Of a stretch of 64,000 nucleotides of DNA, positions 13,717 to 26,487 are shown piece by piece. This DNA is from Gymnorhina tibicen. Taxonomy: Eukaryota; Chordata; Aves; Passeriformes; Artamidae. Position 1 is the first letter of the stretch, and each line of letters starts with the position of its first letter. The stretch lies in the NCBI GenBank assembly GCA_013399875.1, contig VXAZ01001050.1:404301-468300 (forward strand), in the 5' to 3' direction. Position numbers and translations under genes: made by a program. The notes below the pieces were generated by a model that had not been told where the DNA came from, searched no databases, and saw nothing but the letters and a program-made list of their open reading frames with translations.

Positions 13717-15070
13717 GTTAAAGAGAAACTCAAAAACATGTTACATTGGTTAAACCAAATTTGCCAGTTAGGATGACCTTTTATATATTGATGATTTTAT
13801 TCTTTCTGGATGGTCCGTAATGAAAGAGTGAGTTTTGACTTATGAACATCTTGGAGAAAAAAAATTTTGATTTTCTGGGAAATTTTTACTTCATTTATTT
13901 TCTTTAAACTTGTATGTTTTTAACTGCAATTGTGGAAGTCACTGCAAGGAAGTGAAACTCAGAAGAACTGGACAGTTACTTCCATCCACTTCCCAAATTC
14001 TCTGCCATTACCTTTCCTCAAACACAAAATGTAGTGAATGACAATCAAGTCAGGTAGAATTAAATATTGCCCTGAAAACACCCCTGAAGCACGAGGAGGA
14101 GAGGTATCTTACAGTTTTCATGTAGCTTCTTGCATTGGCCCAGTCATCATACCCACTTGTTTTGCTGTATCAAACTAACAAGTAGATTATTTTCCCTTTA
14201 AAATTTATTTTCCCACTCAAAGTGGTACGTGAGGAGTAAAAACCAACAATATGTAAATGCCAGAAGGACTGCATTTTAAAATCACACAGCAAACTTAAAC
14301 CTTGTAGGTTATCAAGTGACAAGGACTTTTAAACTTTTGAACAGCATTATGAATAAGCTGTTTCACACTTCACAAACTTTTCATTTTATTTTAGGATTAA
14401 TTGTTCAGTGGCAAAAGGACATTTTTCTCATGTTAGAGTAGCTGCCTACTTCTGATACTGATGAATTTTATAAGAAATTTGAAACTCCTGTATAATTAGT
14501 TGATAAGAACCTATTAACTGCCATTCACATCATATTCATTAGCTCATGAAATAAAATCTGACTTTTTACTTCTTATCTTTCATGATTTATTTAAGACATC
14601 ATGAGTTTGGCTTAAAAAATATGAAATGAAAAGTATGAAACTAATCTCTGTAAGTAAAAATTTCAAACACCATACCTGATCTTTTGTTCTTAAAAACAGA
14701 AATTTGTGGTGGAGAAGTGGATGGATAGATAGATGGAATGGGTAAATATAGATTTTCCATGCAACTTCGCTGTTACATAGATTTGAACCTGTTCTATATT
14801 GACCTCTAAAAATCCCGTTATTTTATCTGTTATTACCTTACTGTAGAAAAGAGGAGTAGCTGGAAAATGTGTGCAGTGTGGCAAAATGTCCATGGATACA
14901 GTGTCTATATTGAGGACCAAATTCTTGCAAGAGAATAGGCTTTGGCATCAGCTTTTCACAGAGCTGTTACATTGACCCGGCAGGTATTGCTGAACCAACA
15001 ACAGGAAGTTCAAACTGTGGCTGGGGAAACTGGAGTCCACATGGGGAGTGTAAGAGACACAGACCACATG

Positions 15071-15090
15071 TGTACACGTGCGCGTGTACA
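15071..15090. repeat. Z-DNA-type inverted repeat
   Basis: The arms TGTACACG (15071-15078) and CGTGTACA (15083-15090) are perfectly complementary around a TGCG loop. The region from about 15067 is mostly alternating purine-pyrimidine, including a CGCG step. Such sequences can form cruciform or left-handed Z-DNA under supercoiling. Any function is unknown. Confidence 0.75.
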
Positions 15091-15777
15091 ACTTGCACAC
15101 GGATGGTACAGTTCCTGAGGGGGAGGAAGAAAGGAAGTGATGGGGCAAGGGAGCCATTCTTTGCTGTCCTACCAGGAATAATTCATGATTTTACTGACCA
15201 AAAATACCTGCTCCAGCATAGCCTTGATGTCAACAATAAGCCTGTGATCTGCAGATCATGAATGACACAGCTCCTGCCCCATCGTGCTGGGTACCAGTAG
15301 GGACAGCTCAGCCAAGCTGTCCTCATCTGCCTGAGTGACACTTTTTGTGACGCTTGTTATTGGCCTGTTCTATGTTAAAGGAAGATTATCACACTTGAAA
15401 GAGTGACCAAATTTCCCTTCATCTTTAATGAAACTTCATCCTGGCTAAGTTAAAGCCTTTTGCTTCTGTATTGCTTCTTGTAATAAAAAATTACAGTACA
15501 GCAGTAGGACCTCTAAAAAACGGAGGGTGGTCAGCTGTGTCAGAGGAGTCTACGGGTAGGTGGGAGAAGCAGGAAACAATCAGAGGAGGTGTAATCTATG
15601 TGAAATTGGTAACGTTTTAGGCAGGTTTACAAGGAGAGTTGAAGAGAGACTGGTGGATTAGGCAGAGGGGGAATGAATTTTCAGGGGGCTGCTGTAGCCT
15701 CAGGTGCATACCATAGTTGTGCTTTTCCCTCTTCTTAGCTCTCGAATCAATTTCTTGAGGTTTGAGCTTCTTTGTTG

Positions 15778-15837
15778 TTTTTTTTTTTAAGGAGCATTTT
15801 TATAGAAAGTTGTTCCTATACAAAAAAAAAAAAAAAA
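15778..15837. repeat. Inverted T-run / A-run pair
   Basis: A run of about 11 T (15778-15788) is followed after some 33 bp by a run of about 16 A (15822-15837). The two could pair as a hairpin or represent tails of opposing small insertions. I recognise no retroposon body between them. Confidence 0.6.
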
Positions 15838-18800
15838 GAGAAAGACTCAAAGTTTACTTAAACACGCCTGAATTTTGTTTGCTTGGGTTTTTTTCTAAGT
15901 GAAGTTTGAGTGCATGGTACGTTTTAACCTTTATACTTACAGTTTGCCTTTGATCTGCCAGAAAGGCTACAAAAGAGAATAAAAATGAGTCAATGGGATT
16001 AAAATATGCATCTCTGTGTGTGAATGGGTATGCTGTCCTGGCATTGATCTTATGTCTATAGTTTCTGTCTTTTTCACATAGGAATAACAACTAAGAAATA
16101 AAAATTTTAAATATATATAAATGCATTCTGTACACAGACAAATACAAAAATGCAATCAACATTTGGTTCTCCTGGTAATGTTGATTACTCCTGGAAGAAA
16201 ATCGCACTGCATTTCTGAGAGGAATTGCACCATAATTTCTGCCTTTTTGAGTATGTTCAAACACATATTCACCTTACACTAATGTTTGCTGCTAACCCTA
16301 AGCTGGTAAATGTCCTATGGTTCATAACTATGTTATTACAATTCATAAAATTGAAGTTAATAGTTTCCATGAAGTTTGACCATCTGCTAATTCATTCAAC
16401 CACAGTTACATTAAAGAACCAGTTTATTTTTACTCTCAAATCTAAAATATCCCTTGACCATGGAGAGATTTAAAGCATGAGATTTAACAGGATATTCAGG
16501 CAGGAGAACTGATGCTTGAAACAAAAATTGTTTTCAGATGCTTAAACTCAGTCAACTCTTTGCAGAAACATGCTAGAACTCCACCAGTAAGATGTCTTAA
16601 TCATATAAATAATTCCTTTTATTTCTATTACTGTTGTTAAGGAATGATTTGGAATAAAAGGAGAAAACTGTTCTTCAGTTTATCACTACAACTAAGGTAG
16701 CTGATACACAAGAACTTAATTTACAGTGAAAAGAAACATTTTTAATTTGCAAAATAAAAATAATTATTTGATACTTATGAATATTGTTTAGTCATATATT
16801 TTGTTTAATGATGTCTATTATTCATGGGAAGTTGAGAACTGTATTAAAAAAAATTGTATAAATTAATAGAGCTGTAAAATCTCAAGCGTTTTTTTGTGTG
16901 TTTTTAATTACTAAGAGCAAAAGTCTCACTGAAAAAAAATGTATGACCAATAAATAGAAAACCTTGACTTTCACTTGCATTTTGGTATGCATTTTCACAT
17001 GACCTCTTCAGCACTAAGCTATAAACTAAGGAATTTTACAAACAAGGCAAACTAAAGAGAGATGTGCAGGAGTAAAGCAGAAGTATAAACATGAGTGCAA
17101 ATGAGAGGAAGACATTTGAATCTGAATGGTCAGTTAATGATTCAATTAGTTTTTCACTTTGTTAAACTATGATAATCCTTCTGTACTAGGTCTCCATATT
17201 CAAGCCTGTTGAAAGAAAGAATGTAAAGTATCTTCAGAAAATTCTAAGAAAAAAGAGCGTAGCTTTTTGTAAACCATTGTTGCTTCCCAACAAAATGCTC
17301 CTTATGAACAATAATGTGAATGCCAGACAGATATTTCACTAAGTCTAAGATTTTGAACAGGCTTGGTCTGAATAAAAGCTATCATTCTGAAGTGATTCCC
17401 TCAGTTACGCAGGCTGATTGAAGTGCAAGCCTGGCTTCAGGATTGGTGATAACCTAGTAAATCATCCATACTATGACTTATCTCTTTATCCTTTCCTATT
17501 CTCATCACTTGGTATTTATCTTTCCACCATACGCTTTAACTTCTTTTTTCCATTTCCCACTCTTTCTCCCCTCCCCGACTTGGAAGTTTCCTTAATACCT
17601 TCTCCATTTCTCCATATTGCAGAGATATGGAAATAGAGCTTTCAAAATTGCACATACATATACACATATCTGTATGTACAGATACATGTATATGAGTATT
17701 TTACCATATGAAGGCTCTTGAAGATGGCATTATGATTTGTGGTTTCTTAAAGGCAGATGTTCAGAGAGGTGACTGAGACTGTTTATTATGACTGGTGCTA
17801 GGGCTTACAAAGGACTGATTAAAATATACAATTATTGGCATTTGGCAGCAAGGCAGCACAAAACTCCCAGCTCTTTATGCTGGGATGAAATTAAGCAGTG
17901 GTTACATGGAGTCAAATAACAGTTAAGTAATGACTTACATTAATGGATTATTTTAAAATCCTGAGAAGTTATCTGATTACTTCACAGGCCAACAAATAAA
18001 GCTGTTTACTCAACTACTTTTCTTGGCAATCCTATCATTCCCAACCACAGTGTGAATGATTATTAATGAATGATATTATGGTAGCCATGGTGTTCAGTAT
18101 GGCCTCAGTCTCACTACATAATTTGAATGCCTCATGCAAACAGTTAGACACTTGTGATCTATTGCTCCTATGAGAAAGTAATCATGTGCAGACAATTGAT
18201 TACCATTTTTGGATCCCATAATTTGTCTCAACCACTTTCAGTAAGAAACAAGGTGATGTCTACACATAATCTTTTCCAGCAAGGGTAAGCGTTTGTGCTG
18301 GTATAGTGTAAGACTTCTGTAGCTTTCATGAGCTTCTGAAATTAACCTGAATGGGAATTTATTCTGATAAAATTTATACTAAAATGATAAGATCTGCCTC
18401 ATTGATATTACCTAGTCAATGTATTTTAAACTGATTTATGTTAATTACCTGCAACGTTACTATATAAACCAGGGATGGAAAAGAAAAGGAGGGCGTAAAT
18501 TTCCTCTTGTAGGGTGTGGACTGAGCAGGCAGAGGTATGGGAGTTTCAGTCCTTCTCACCTACTGCGTGCATGAATTGGCTTTCCTCCTGTTCAACCCTG
18601 CACACAGGCACAGGCTTCCATATCACAGTGTTTCACCTGACACAGCCGTGTTGTTTGCCTCATAGGCCCACCCATCCTCCTTCACTCCTGTTAGTTTTGC
18701 CTAGGGCTATTGCAACAAAATCTGACTGTTTTAGATGGGAGAGTCACATAAGCCACACAAAATGTCTGCTAATGTTTCTAGATTATAATGAAAATATTTT

Positions 18801-19282
18801 TCACCTATTAATCAGATTTGCCCACATATATTTATGAAGGGATGGAAAGAAGACTAGAACAAGAACATTGTAAATAAATTAGGATGAAGCTAACATTGCA
18901 ACAAAGCGCTACACAACCCTCTTTTTAACACTTAAAATACATAATAAAAGATGTGTGTGGGTGTTCTGCATCGGCTTGGATTTCGCATTTTAAAAATTCC
19001 AAATGTTGGTTAAAGCTTTAATTACATTTCAAAATACTTTTTTTTTAGCATGATGCTTTGTGTTTTTAATACCTTGTATCAAATATCCTCAATTAAATAA
19101 CAAACGTGTTGTGCAATTGCTATTATTATGAAAGCTGCTGGGTACATTGCAATACCCTCTGCAGGAACAAACACTTTTTTTAAAACAATGAACGTAACTT
19201 GTCAGTTCCTTCAACTTTACAAGTTAATGAGATGCATTTTTTTCTTAAGCAACTAAACTTCCATTTTAACCACTGAAGGGCC

Positions 19283-19320
19283 ATTTTTATTCAATTCATC
19301 AATTTTTATTCAATTCATCA
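19283..19320. repeat. 19-bp perfect tandem duplication
   Basis: Two identical copies of a 19-bp unit beginning ATTTTTATTC lie head to tail (19283-19301 and 19302-19320), and a third copy starts with two bases. The lack of mismatches suggests a recent event or conservation. It lies inside a segment that looks like a conserved noncoding element. Confidence 0.9.
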
Positions 19321-20623
19321 ATGCAATAAATGCAACTCATTGCGTTATTGCAAAATTGCTAGCTCTTAAATATAAGATTAATCCTGGTTTTCACTTAGTC
19401 TTGTTATCTGACTCATTACAATGTATTTTTAATTTTGAGTTACCAAATTTTTCTTCAAGTAGGAGGGAACATTTCTGACTAAGGATGACTGCAAGCCCTT
19501 AAGTCATTTCTGAGATGATGAACATATTCTTTATATTTCCCAGTGATGAGAAAGACCTCAGTTCCTCTACTTCTAGTTATGGTTTGTGTATGTGTGAAAG
19601 GAACATTGCTACAGATGAGTAAAGATGTATATGCCATTATATATGCACACCACATTTGAAAACTTTACACACCTGCTTAAAAAAAAAGGTATCTAACCAT
19701 AGATTGAAGAAGTTATATACAAATAAATACATGTGTGCTAAAGACTTAAAAAAAGTCCAAACCACAAAAGCAAGGGAATGCTAGGCAGTAGAAAGAATTC
19801 AGAAAGTACAACTATAGAGATTCTTACCTAGTTCCAGGGCCTCCGACTTTTGAAAGACACTAGAAATCTGCAACACAAATAGCCTATTTCATACCTAAAT
19901 TACTCAACAAAGTTCCTTCTAGTGCCTTGGTTGTTCAAATATTAATGTGGGGTAGCAGTTTTCAGGCACACAGACCCCCTGTCTCAAACAGTAAAAAAAA
20001 AAAAAAAAAGAAAAAGGTTATTTCATTAGTGACAACACTTTAAAACCTCAGTTTTCTGTTGATAATAACTTCTGTCTATTTCCTACCATGCTTGTGAGCT
20101 ATTAGGCAATAAAACAACAACTACAACAACAAATAAAAATATAGCAAAACACCAACTAGCTGTTTCAGAAGGTCATCTGTGACAATGTTTCAGCCTAATT
20201 TAAAAATATCCAAATGAGATCACAAGAAACCAAGTATTCTTTTCCATCCTGCTCTTTCTTAATTATTTGTCTGATATAATTCACAGCAATGGTTTATATG
20301 CAAATTGCAGATTTAAAATGTTACAAAATAGAACTCAAGCCTTTTTTTTTTCTCAATGCCTTTTGGTGCATTATAGCATCGATAATTTAGATTCAAGCTC
20401 TTCTAAGTGCATACAATTATATTTGATTTAGGTCACTCACCCTACTATAGGCCAACTAATATTTTCATTTTAAATCAAAGTGGAATTTTTCCAGTGCTAA
20501 AGCTTTCAGAATGTGTAGAATATAACCCTTATGGATAGGGTTCATAGATATCTTGGCTCTACATATTCTCCTAGAACTTGTCAGAATTCAGTATTTACTT
20601 CTGAAATGCTTTTATTATTAAGA

Positions 20624-20730
20624 TTCTTTCTGTCTCTCTTTCTCTCTTTCTTTCTTTCTTTCTTTCTTTCTTCCTTTCTTCCTTTCTTCCTTTCTTCCTT
20701 TCTTCCTTTCTTCCTTTCTTTCCTTTCTCT
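20624..20730. repeat. Polypyrimidine microsatellite (CTTT)n/(CTTTCTTC)n
   Basis: A pure C/T tract starts with irregular CT words, passes into (TTTC)n at about 20646-20670, then into an 8-bp period alternating TTTC and TTCC to about 20726. Homopurine-homopyrimidine mirror symmetry makes it prone to triplex (H-DNA) formation and to length polymorphism. Reading frames across it encode only repeats of Phe/Leu/Ser or Lys/Glu/Arg and are not genes. Confidence 0.95.
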
Positions 20731-23700
20731 GTAATCTTTTAGCTAAATCCTCAGGATCCTTGTCACTACTGAACTGGTTTAAGGTCCTGTTTCCAGACAA
20801 GATTAAAAACTAAAAAGCTTGTGAATGCAAAGGTAACCAAGAAGATATTTTCTTTTCAGATGAAGAAATGATGAAGCTTAAGCATGCAGAAAAGTAGGAC
20901 AAACAAAATTTGATAACAGTTGCAGACTTGTATTATTGTATGTAAATAAAAAGGAGCTCAGGATTCCTTTATATATAAGAAATAAGTCTTTAAACTACTA
21001 TCTTGAGCCCTTTATGTAGAACTACTGTATTTTTATCTATTCCTTTTCCACAGGAAAGTATTAATGAGATTACATGAAACTGGTAGTTCAGTTTATTTAT
21101 TGCCATTAGCAGAGGCCAGAGAAAGACTAGACTAAGGAGTCCATCTTTAATGCCAAACCAGTCTTTGGTTTAAGCCAAAAAGCCAGCTGAAAATTACAGT
21201 CCAATCATCGTAAGAGTAAAGCCAAGACAGCTGATTGTTTGTAGGCCCCAAAAGAGGCTGCTTCATCTACCAAGATTTTCAGAAGGTTAAATGTTTTTCC
21301 CTTCCTTGTCTTTCAGCTGTACTCCAAAATACTTGACAATTAAGTATATACAGACACTATATTTACCATACCAGCTGCAATGTTCATAGTTATTTCACTG
21401 AAAATGGTCAATCGTGAGCTCACATTGACCACTCATTCTAACAGCTCATGGTTTCCTTTCAGCCGAGATGAGACAAAGCCAAGAACGGCCATAAATATAT
21501 TACAGAGTCATAATCAGTGGAGGGTAAAGCCCAATAAAATAAAATATTTTCTAGAAAACGTACCAGACACAACAATCTCTTTTTTCTTTCTCCCTGGAAC
21601 ATGTAATTGTTATCCCGAAGCAAGCATTTATAGCATATTGTACAATAAAAAAATTAAATAAATCTATCGAAAATACTCAATACTTGAAGTCTGAATTTCC
21701 ACCATGTATTTCAAGTCTATTAGCATGTAGATGCTTGAAAGTCCCAATCACATAAGAATTATTTACTTAAATGGAGACAAATTGTCAAATATTGGATTTT
21801 CACACTACCATTCAACCACTGGATTACTTCTCTTACTACATTTCCCTGAAATGATATACTTTAAACATAAAAAAAGTGTTTGCGGCACTTTTTAGCTGCC
21901 ATTGTCAGATTGATAACTGAGTAATGGATTCTTACCATTGGACGTGAAAGAATACATTTTTAAAACACAGTGTAATATTAAGAAAGCTCAACACAGACAT
22001 TAGGAAGATAAACATTACAAGAGAGGCAGAAATAACAACAGCAACAAAAAAATCCTGATTTCTTGAAATTGCTGCTACATGCAAGGAAAATTGTGATTCG
22101 TGGGCAGAAAGAAGCAAGGACCACCAAAGCTATCTTCACAGAAAATGATAAATCCTCAAATTAGAGCTACATTTTAAAAGAAGAAATCTTTAATGGGATC
22201 TTCAACAGATTTAATTTCGTAATAAAGCCACAGAGGAAATAATTTTATTAATAAATTTTTTTGATAGCCCCAAAATCCAGTGGTACAGCCTGACTACTAA
22301 GCTTGCTGGACAGTGTGTGTGAACTGCCTTTTTGGGACTGACTATTCCTACTCCATGCTACTTTCTGGAAAGTGCCTGGAAGCAGGCTGTCTCAGGACAG
22401 AAGCAGACTAGTTATCACCTCAGAAAAGTAATGGGGCAAATGCCCAGATACTAATATGATTCCTAAGGCAGGGAATATTTCCCAGTATATTTTAATTTAC
22501 TATCAAGATCTAGCCATGATGAAAGCAGTGAAGGAGTATAAACTCAAGATCAGGGCATATGAACACTCTTTCAGGTTTTTACTATGTTCTTCTGGTACCT
22601 TTTCCTCCTCTACTGTATGATATCCATTCAGCATCTCTGTCAGTGTAATCAATATAAATCCTCTACTGAATGGGAGATTACATGAGATTAAGGCACTGCC
22701 TATTCAGCTGGCTGTAGCCTCAGTTTTTTTATGCTTTTATTTTTCTTCAATTGGCTATTGAAGGAAACAATAGTAATAAAAATATGTCCTCTGGTTCATA
22801 TAAGACATCTAATATGGATTTTATCATGGGTAGTTTTGGTGCTTTATAAAAAGAAGAAGCTTCCAAGTTTTAATTACTGAAAAGAGAAAATTTTGGCTAT
22901 TTCTGGAAAAGATATTTTACAGTGGAACAACAGAGGTACACAAGTTTTTAAAGGTGGCTCTGACTATTCCATTTTCAGCTTTTGTTTAAAATATTGTGAA
23001 TTCTAAGCAAATAATTTAACCCTTTGGGCCTCAGCTTTTGGTCCACAAAATGTAAACAATGAAGATTTTTCTCATCTCACTTGTGTCTGTCTTTGAATTT
23101 TTCAAAAGCAAAAGTCCAGCCTCCAATTTCAAAAATGTGTACATATTTACAAAGTGATTGATGCTTCAATACATTTAATAAACTCCAGTGGAAGAGTTTT
23201 CCTTAAATAATGCACACCACAGCAAAGAAATTACAGGATATATGGCAAGGTAATGACCCATAAAACTTCCAGATTTCCAATTCTAAAATTGACTTGCAGG
23301 GGAAGATTTCTGGGTTAATATGTACATTTTTTCTTAAAAAACTCTTCTTGAGTTGTCCCAGTGTGTATATATCCTTTCATCTTCACTTCACAATGGAGAA
23401 AAAGAAGAGTAAAAAGTGAAGGAAGAATGTTTATCCTACCTTTTCTCTGTTTTAAAACGTTACGCATTAAAACACAAAATCCCTTGGATACAGACTTCAT
23501 CAGCACACAAAAGCTATTTATACCTGCTCAAAATATTCCCCAAGAGGCATGTCTGCCTCACACAGTGGAGTATTGTGCAATGATCTCCGTGCTGTCTTTG
23601 AGCAAGTTGGTGCATCTGCCCAGCAGCTGAGAGGCTGCCAGTGGGTGCGACATCATCGGTGCCTTGCTTAGTGCAGGCATGCCCTGGGTTTGCTGTGCTG

Positions 23701-25013
23701 CTCTCCTTTGGTTCTTGCCTCTCTGTGCAAACACCTCCACCCACACACACTGATTTTTAGAACAAAAGATATCAAACTGACAGCAAACCTGAATCAGAAC
23801 CTGAAGATCACCTACCTTTAGAATTTGGAAAGTTTCAGTTCAGATCTAGTGTTTCCGCCTGACTCAGTTTGCTTTATCCGTAACCAAAGCAAAATCTTGG
23901 GCTGGACACATGCAGGTGCCATGCACATTTGGATTTGCATCTAGGACTTAATAATTTTTGTGACTGGTGACACCATTAATTGATTTCACAGGCCTAGTAT
24001 ATTTTCAAATCTTGTGGGGAGTATCTAATTGGCTAAATCAGATTGAGAGACTGACTCAGGTATTAAATAAGCTGCATACTTGAGGTAAAGCTGATGTTCA
24101 ATCAGCTTTTTCTTCAGAGAGAGACTCGAGAGAGCAGCAGAATTGGTCCAATTGTCCACACACAGCCATCCAGTGACATTTGGGATACCTGCAGCTACTC
24201 TTCCAGGTCTCTAGTCTCCGACAAGTTTTATGTCATATCTGCCCCTTTTGTGTAGATGTTTCAGATACCCTGAGAAATCTCAAATGACACTAGATGCCTA
24301 TGTGTGGTCACCACAGACAATTGAATCATGGCCTAAGTGTTTACAATAAGCATCTGTCATACCTGTAGACATCTACAAAGATAAAATTTAATTCAAAATC
24401 AAGACATCTAAATTTATGTGTCCACATGCAGTTACTTCAAATTACATCAAGTGTTTACATGTAGACAACTCAGGCAAACCTTCACTGGTTTTGTGTCTGT
24501 AATTTCCATGGAAAGTCTGTTCTGACTCTCAGTGTCCCAAGTGTCACAATTGGTGTGCACAATTTTAGCCTAAACTTGAAACAAACAAAAGGATAATGAT
24601 ATCTTTAAAATGTTAATCAAGTTTTTCTTCCTCTTGTGAAATAATACTCTCAGGCCTACTCACTGCCTTGTTGAGATGAAAAGCAACTTGTATACTTAGG
24701 TAGATTTCCTCTTTCAGAATGAGTATGTGAATATGTGTGTAGGTGTTTTGGAAGGAGGGGGCAGTCAGAAGAGCTGAAACACACCTTCATTAAGACGAAA
24801 TGTCAATGAAATATGTTGTTCCACTCCATACCAATCTTAAAGGCAAAGATTATAAAAGAAAATCATCATAAAAAAAATAGACCAGAAGTTTTTACCAGAC
24901 TCTGGGCAAGTAGTTAAAATGGATAAAGTAGACAAAATGGATAAATGGATAATTATATGGCTCAGCATATAATCATTCAGATTCTGCAAAGTTCCTCAGG
25001 AACTAATATTAGT
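20731..25013. other. AT-rich unique noncoding sequence
   Basis: No gene or clear mobile element is seen. A 61-bp segment at 21463-21523 is flanked by a good splice-acceptor-like and a donor-like sequence, but nothing else supports an exon. A short 18-bp-period repeat with ATGGATAA words lies at 24916-24950, just ahead of the next microsatellite. Confidence 0.65.
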
Positions 25014-25170
25014 CCTTTCCTTTCCTTTCCTTTCCTTTCCTTTCCTTTCCTTTCCTTTCCTTTCCTTTCCTTTCCTTTCCTTNTTTTCCCTTTTTCCCTT
25101 TTTCCCTTTTTCCCTTTTTCCCTTTTTCTTTTTCCTTTCTTCCTTTTCCTTTCTCCTTTTCTCAGTTTTT
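25014..25170. repeat. Long polypyrimidine microsatellite with one N
   Basis: About 14 uninterrupted copies of a CCTTT-type pentamer (25014-25082) lead to a single N at 25083. This is followed by about five copies of the 8-mer TTTTTCCC (to about 25125) and a decaying C/T tract to about 25170. The period changes exactly at the N, so the base may mark an assembly or sequencing problem rather than a true junction. The tract could form triplex DNA, and its true length is uncertain. Confidence 0.95.
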
Positions 25171-26071
25171 TCATTGAGAACTGGATTTTTGTTAGCCAAA
25201 CACACATGTAACCCTACTAAATAAAATTATCATGCAATTAAAGGCATGTACAAGACAAAAATGCTGTGTATTTTTATAATGTGCATTCGTGACCTCAATC
25301 AAGAAGAAATAAAGAAATACCTCAATTTTTATAAAATTTAAACCATGTCTTCTTTAAAATTAAGAAGGAGCGATATGTAAAAGTGGCATTGTTCTGTTAT
25401 GGGCTATTTGTGCTCTTTAAATAGGTGGCTTTGCTGCTTTTCTTCTTTTTTGGCTTTTCCTCTGTAGAAGCTGCTCCTCGCTGAAGGTAAGGAGAGAGGC
25501 CAAAGAACTCAGATGAGGTTCTTACAGAGAAGCTGATAGATTTCACATGATTACAAGGCTGCCCTCCCAGTAACTGGGGGAGTGATCGTGTCTGCATCTG
25601 TGAGGCCTTACTGCAGTGATCTTTGTTTCCAAGTTTTCATCGCCTTTGTGTTCTCCAGTGCAAATGTGGATCAGTCCAAGGTGTGTGCACTGACTTTCAG
25701 TTTGTTCTGAGATCAAAATATATCTCCATTTTTGGCTCATTTCTGTCTCAAAAGAACTTTGAGGCAGTCACTTCCATGGTTATTCTCCATATTTTTCCAT
25801 ACACATATCTCCTAGTATTTTAACTTACACCAAATCCTATTGCTAATAAAATGGAATGAGAACATGTGCAATTCACTCTATGCACTATTTAAAACTTTGT
25901 TACCTGGATGATTTACTTCCCCAGTCTAGAGACCTGAACGTGAGGATCAGAAGCACAGCTTTTTTCAAGCCTTACTCTGGTTCACTTCTCTGTGGAGTTC
26001 AAGGTAATGACCTCCTGTAGCCCTATTAATTTAAAATAAGTTTCTTGGATTCCATTCACCTTATGTCAAGA
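25171..26071. other. Unique noncoding sequence
   Basis: No gene or repeat is recognised. A pyrimidine tract ending in AG at 25466-25467, a 19-bp segment and a GTAAGG word at 25487 resemble a microexon with splice sites, but this can occur by chance. Confidence 0.55.
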
Positions 26072-26487
26072 TGTACTGATTTTGGGTGGGATAGAGCTAA
26101 TTTTCCTCACAGCAGCTAGTATGGGTTATGTTTTAAGTTTGTGCTGGAAACAGTGTTGCTAACACAGGAATGTTTTCATTATTGCTGAGCAGCGCTTGCA
26201 CAGAGTCAAGGCATTTTCTGCTCCTCACGCCACTCCATCAGAGAGGAAGCTGAGGGTGCACTAGGAGTTGGGAGGGGACACAGCTGGGACAGCTGTCCCC
26301 AGCTGACCAAAGAGACATTTCATACCATATGGCATCATGCTCAGCATATAAAGCTGGGTCAAGAAGAAGGAAGGAGGGAGCATTTACAGTGATGGTGTTT
26401 TGTCTTCCAAATAACCTTTTTGCATGATGGAGCCCTGATTTCCTGGGCATGGCTGAGCACCTGCCCACCCATGGGAAGTGGTCAATG
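26072..26487 (+). mobile_element. Avian ERV LTR, 3'-truncated
   Basis: The sequence starts with TGTACTG and continues with a GGGATAGAGCTAATTTTC-like segment. It follows, from memory, a common LTR of endogenous retroviruses in songbirds, most likely class III (ERVL-like), although the class is uncertain. A TATA box (CATATAAAGCTGGG, about 26345-26358) marks the core promoter in plus orientation. Homology stops near 26487, where the consensus continues into a pyrimidine-rich R-U5 part, so the polyadenylation signal and the CA end are missing. No internal gag-pol sequence flanks it. It is therefore a partial solo LTR that keeps its U3 promoter but not its terminator. Confidence 0.82.
26345..26358 (+). 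promoter_or_regulatory. LTR TATA box
   Basis: A TATAAA word followed by GCTGGG sits about 275 bp into the LTR, the place of the core promoter in this family. If still active, transcription would run rightward into unique DNA, because the LTR's own polyadenylation region is lost. Confidence 0.5.

Larger units (their letters stand above)
13717..20623. other. AT-rich unique noncoding sequence
   Basis: No gene is recognisable. Local features include the 15071-15090 palindrome, an inverted T-run/A-run pair at 15778-15837, an A-rich run near 19992-20010, a 19-bp perfect tandem duplication at 19283-19320, and a TATA-like word near 18460-18475 with nothing else promoter-like around it. The clean, AT-rich segment 18950-19460 could be a conserved noncoding element. 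Confidence 0.65.

Noticed and set aside
18460..18480. TATATAAA-type word as a promoter
   Set aside because: No initiator, CCAAT or GC context and no gene downstream; such words are common in AT-rich DNA.
20618..20800. Lys/Glu/Arg-rich minus-strand frame
   Set aside because: A translation artefact of the CTTT/CTTC microsatellite.
24945..25211. Low-complexity frames on both strands
   Set aside because: They encode only the pyrimidine microsatellite and pass through an N.
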